Part shown: piece after piece, positions 5,056 through 5,078 of the stretch
Position numbering within the stretch: position 1 is the first letter of the stretch
Layout: every line of letters starts with the position of its first letter
Assembly: GCA_946481405.1 (NCBI GenBank)
Contig: CAMLNY010000146.1
Location: 1-5,078 of the forward strand
DNA: 5,078 bases
Direction: 5' to 3'
DNA from: an uncultured Brevundimonas sp.
Lineage (GTDB): Bacteria > Pseudomonadota > Alphaproteobacteria > Caulobacterales > Caulobacteraceae
The notes under the pieces: model-generated
The model's database searches: none
Seen by the model: only the letters and a program-made list of their open reading frames with translations
What the model was told of the DNA's origin: nothing
Made by a program: the position numbers and the translations under genes

Positions 5056-5078
5056 CCTCTTCTTTCGTCATTCCGGGC

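Noticed and set aside
5056..5078. Possible terminator after the CDF gene
   Set aside because: Only 23 bases remain in the window and no hairpin is visible in them.

Overview
The window is GC-rich DNA with strong G/C preference at third codon positions. The protein sequences (L21 with a long Ala/Lys-rich tail, L27, a CFA-synthase-like methyltransferase, a CzcD-type exporter) suggest an alphaproteobacterium, most likely Caulobacteraceae (Brevundimonas- or Caulobacter-like). That assignment is an inference from sequence style and remembered gene order; no search was run.

Left end (1-940). The first ~415 bases look like a patchwork of gene pieces. A forward reading frame with a good Shine-Dalgarno site (start at 33) runs into a 69-residue internal piece of a glutathione S-transferase on the reverse strand (about 412-206). 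That piece abuts a RimJ/RimL-type GNAT acetyltransferase (start 774, reverse) whose C-terminal part is missing. Short perfect inverted repeats lie at or next to both apparent joins. This is either a genomic rearrangement scar or an assembly chimera. Between the GNAT gene and rpmA is a clear hairpin terminator plus a second strong hairpin.

Middle (941-2039). The ribosomal protein pair rplU-rpmA (L21, L27) is on the reverse strand, with a recognisable sigma70-type promoter at 1908-1935. The short leader between promoter and rplU holds a GC-rich hairpin followed by six U residues, a candidate attenuator. The 200-base gap (1840-2039) is divergent between rplU and the forward genes; I saw no convincing forward promoter in it.

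Right side (2040-5078). Three forward genes: a 445-residue cyclopropane-fatty-acyl-phospholipid-synthase-family methyltransferase; a 219-residue polytopic membrane protein with a histidine motif, resembling the NicO/UreH/TauE-like transporter group; and, nine bases later, a CDF zinc-type efflux protein with 17 histidines in its first 34 residues. The last two look like one metal-handling operon. Just before them is a possible promoter whose -10 box ends seven bases before the ATG, predicting a leaderless mRNA. A GTTA/TAAC inverted repeat lies in its spacer. This promoter-operator-operon unit and the rplU leader are the most interesting regulatory signals here. I found no CRISPR, tRNA, rRNA, insertion sequence or clearly new defence system.
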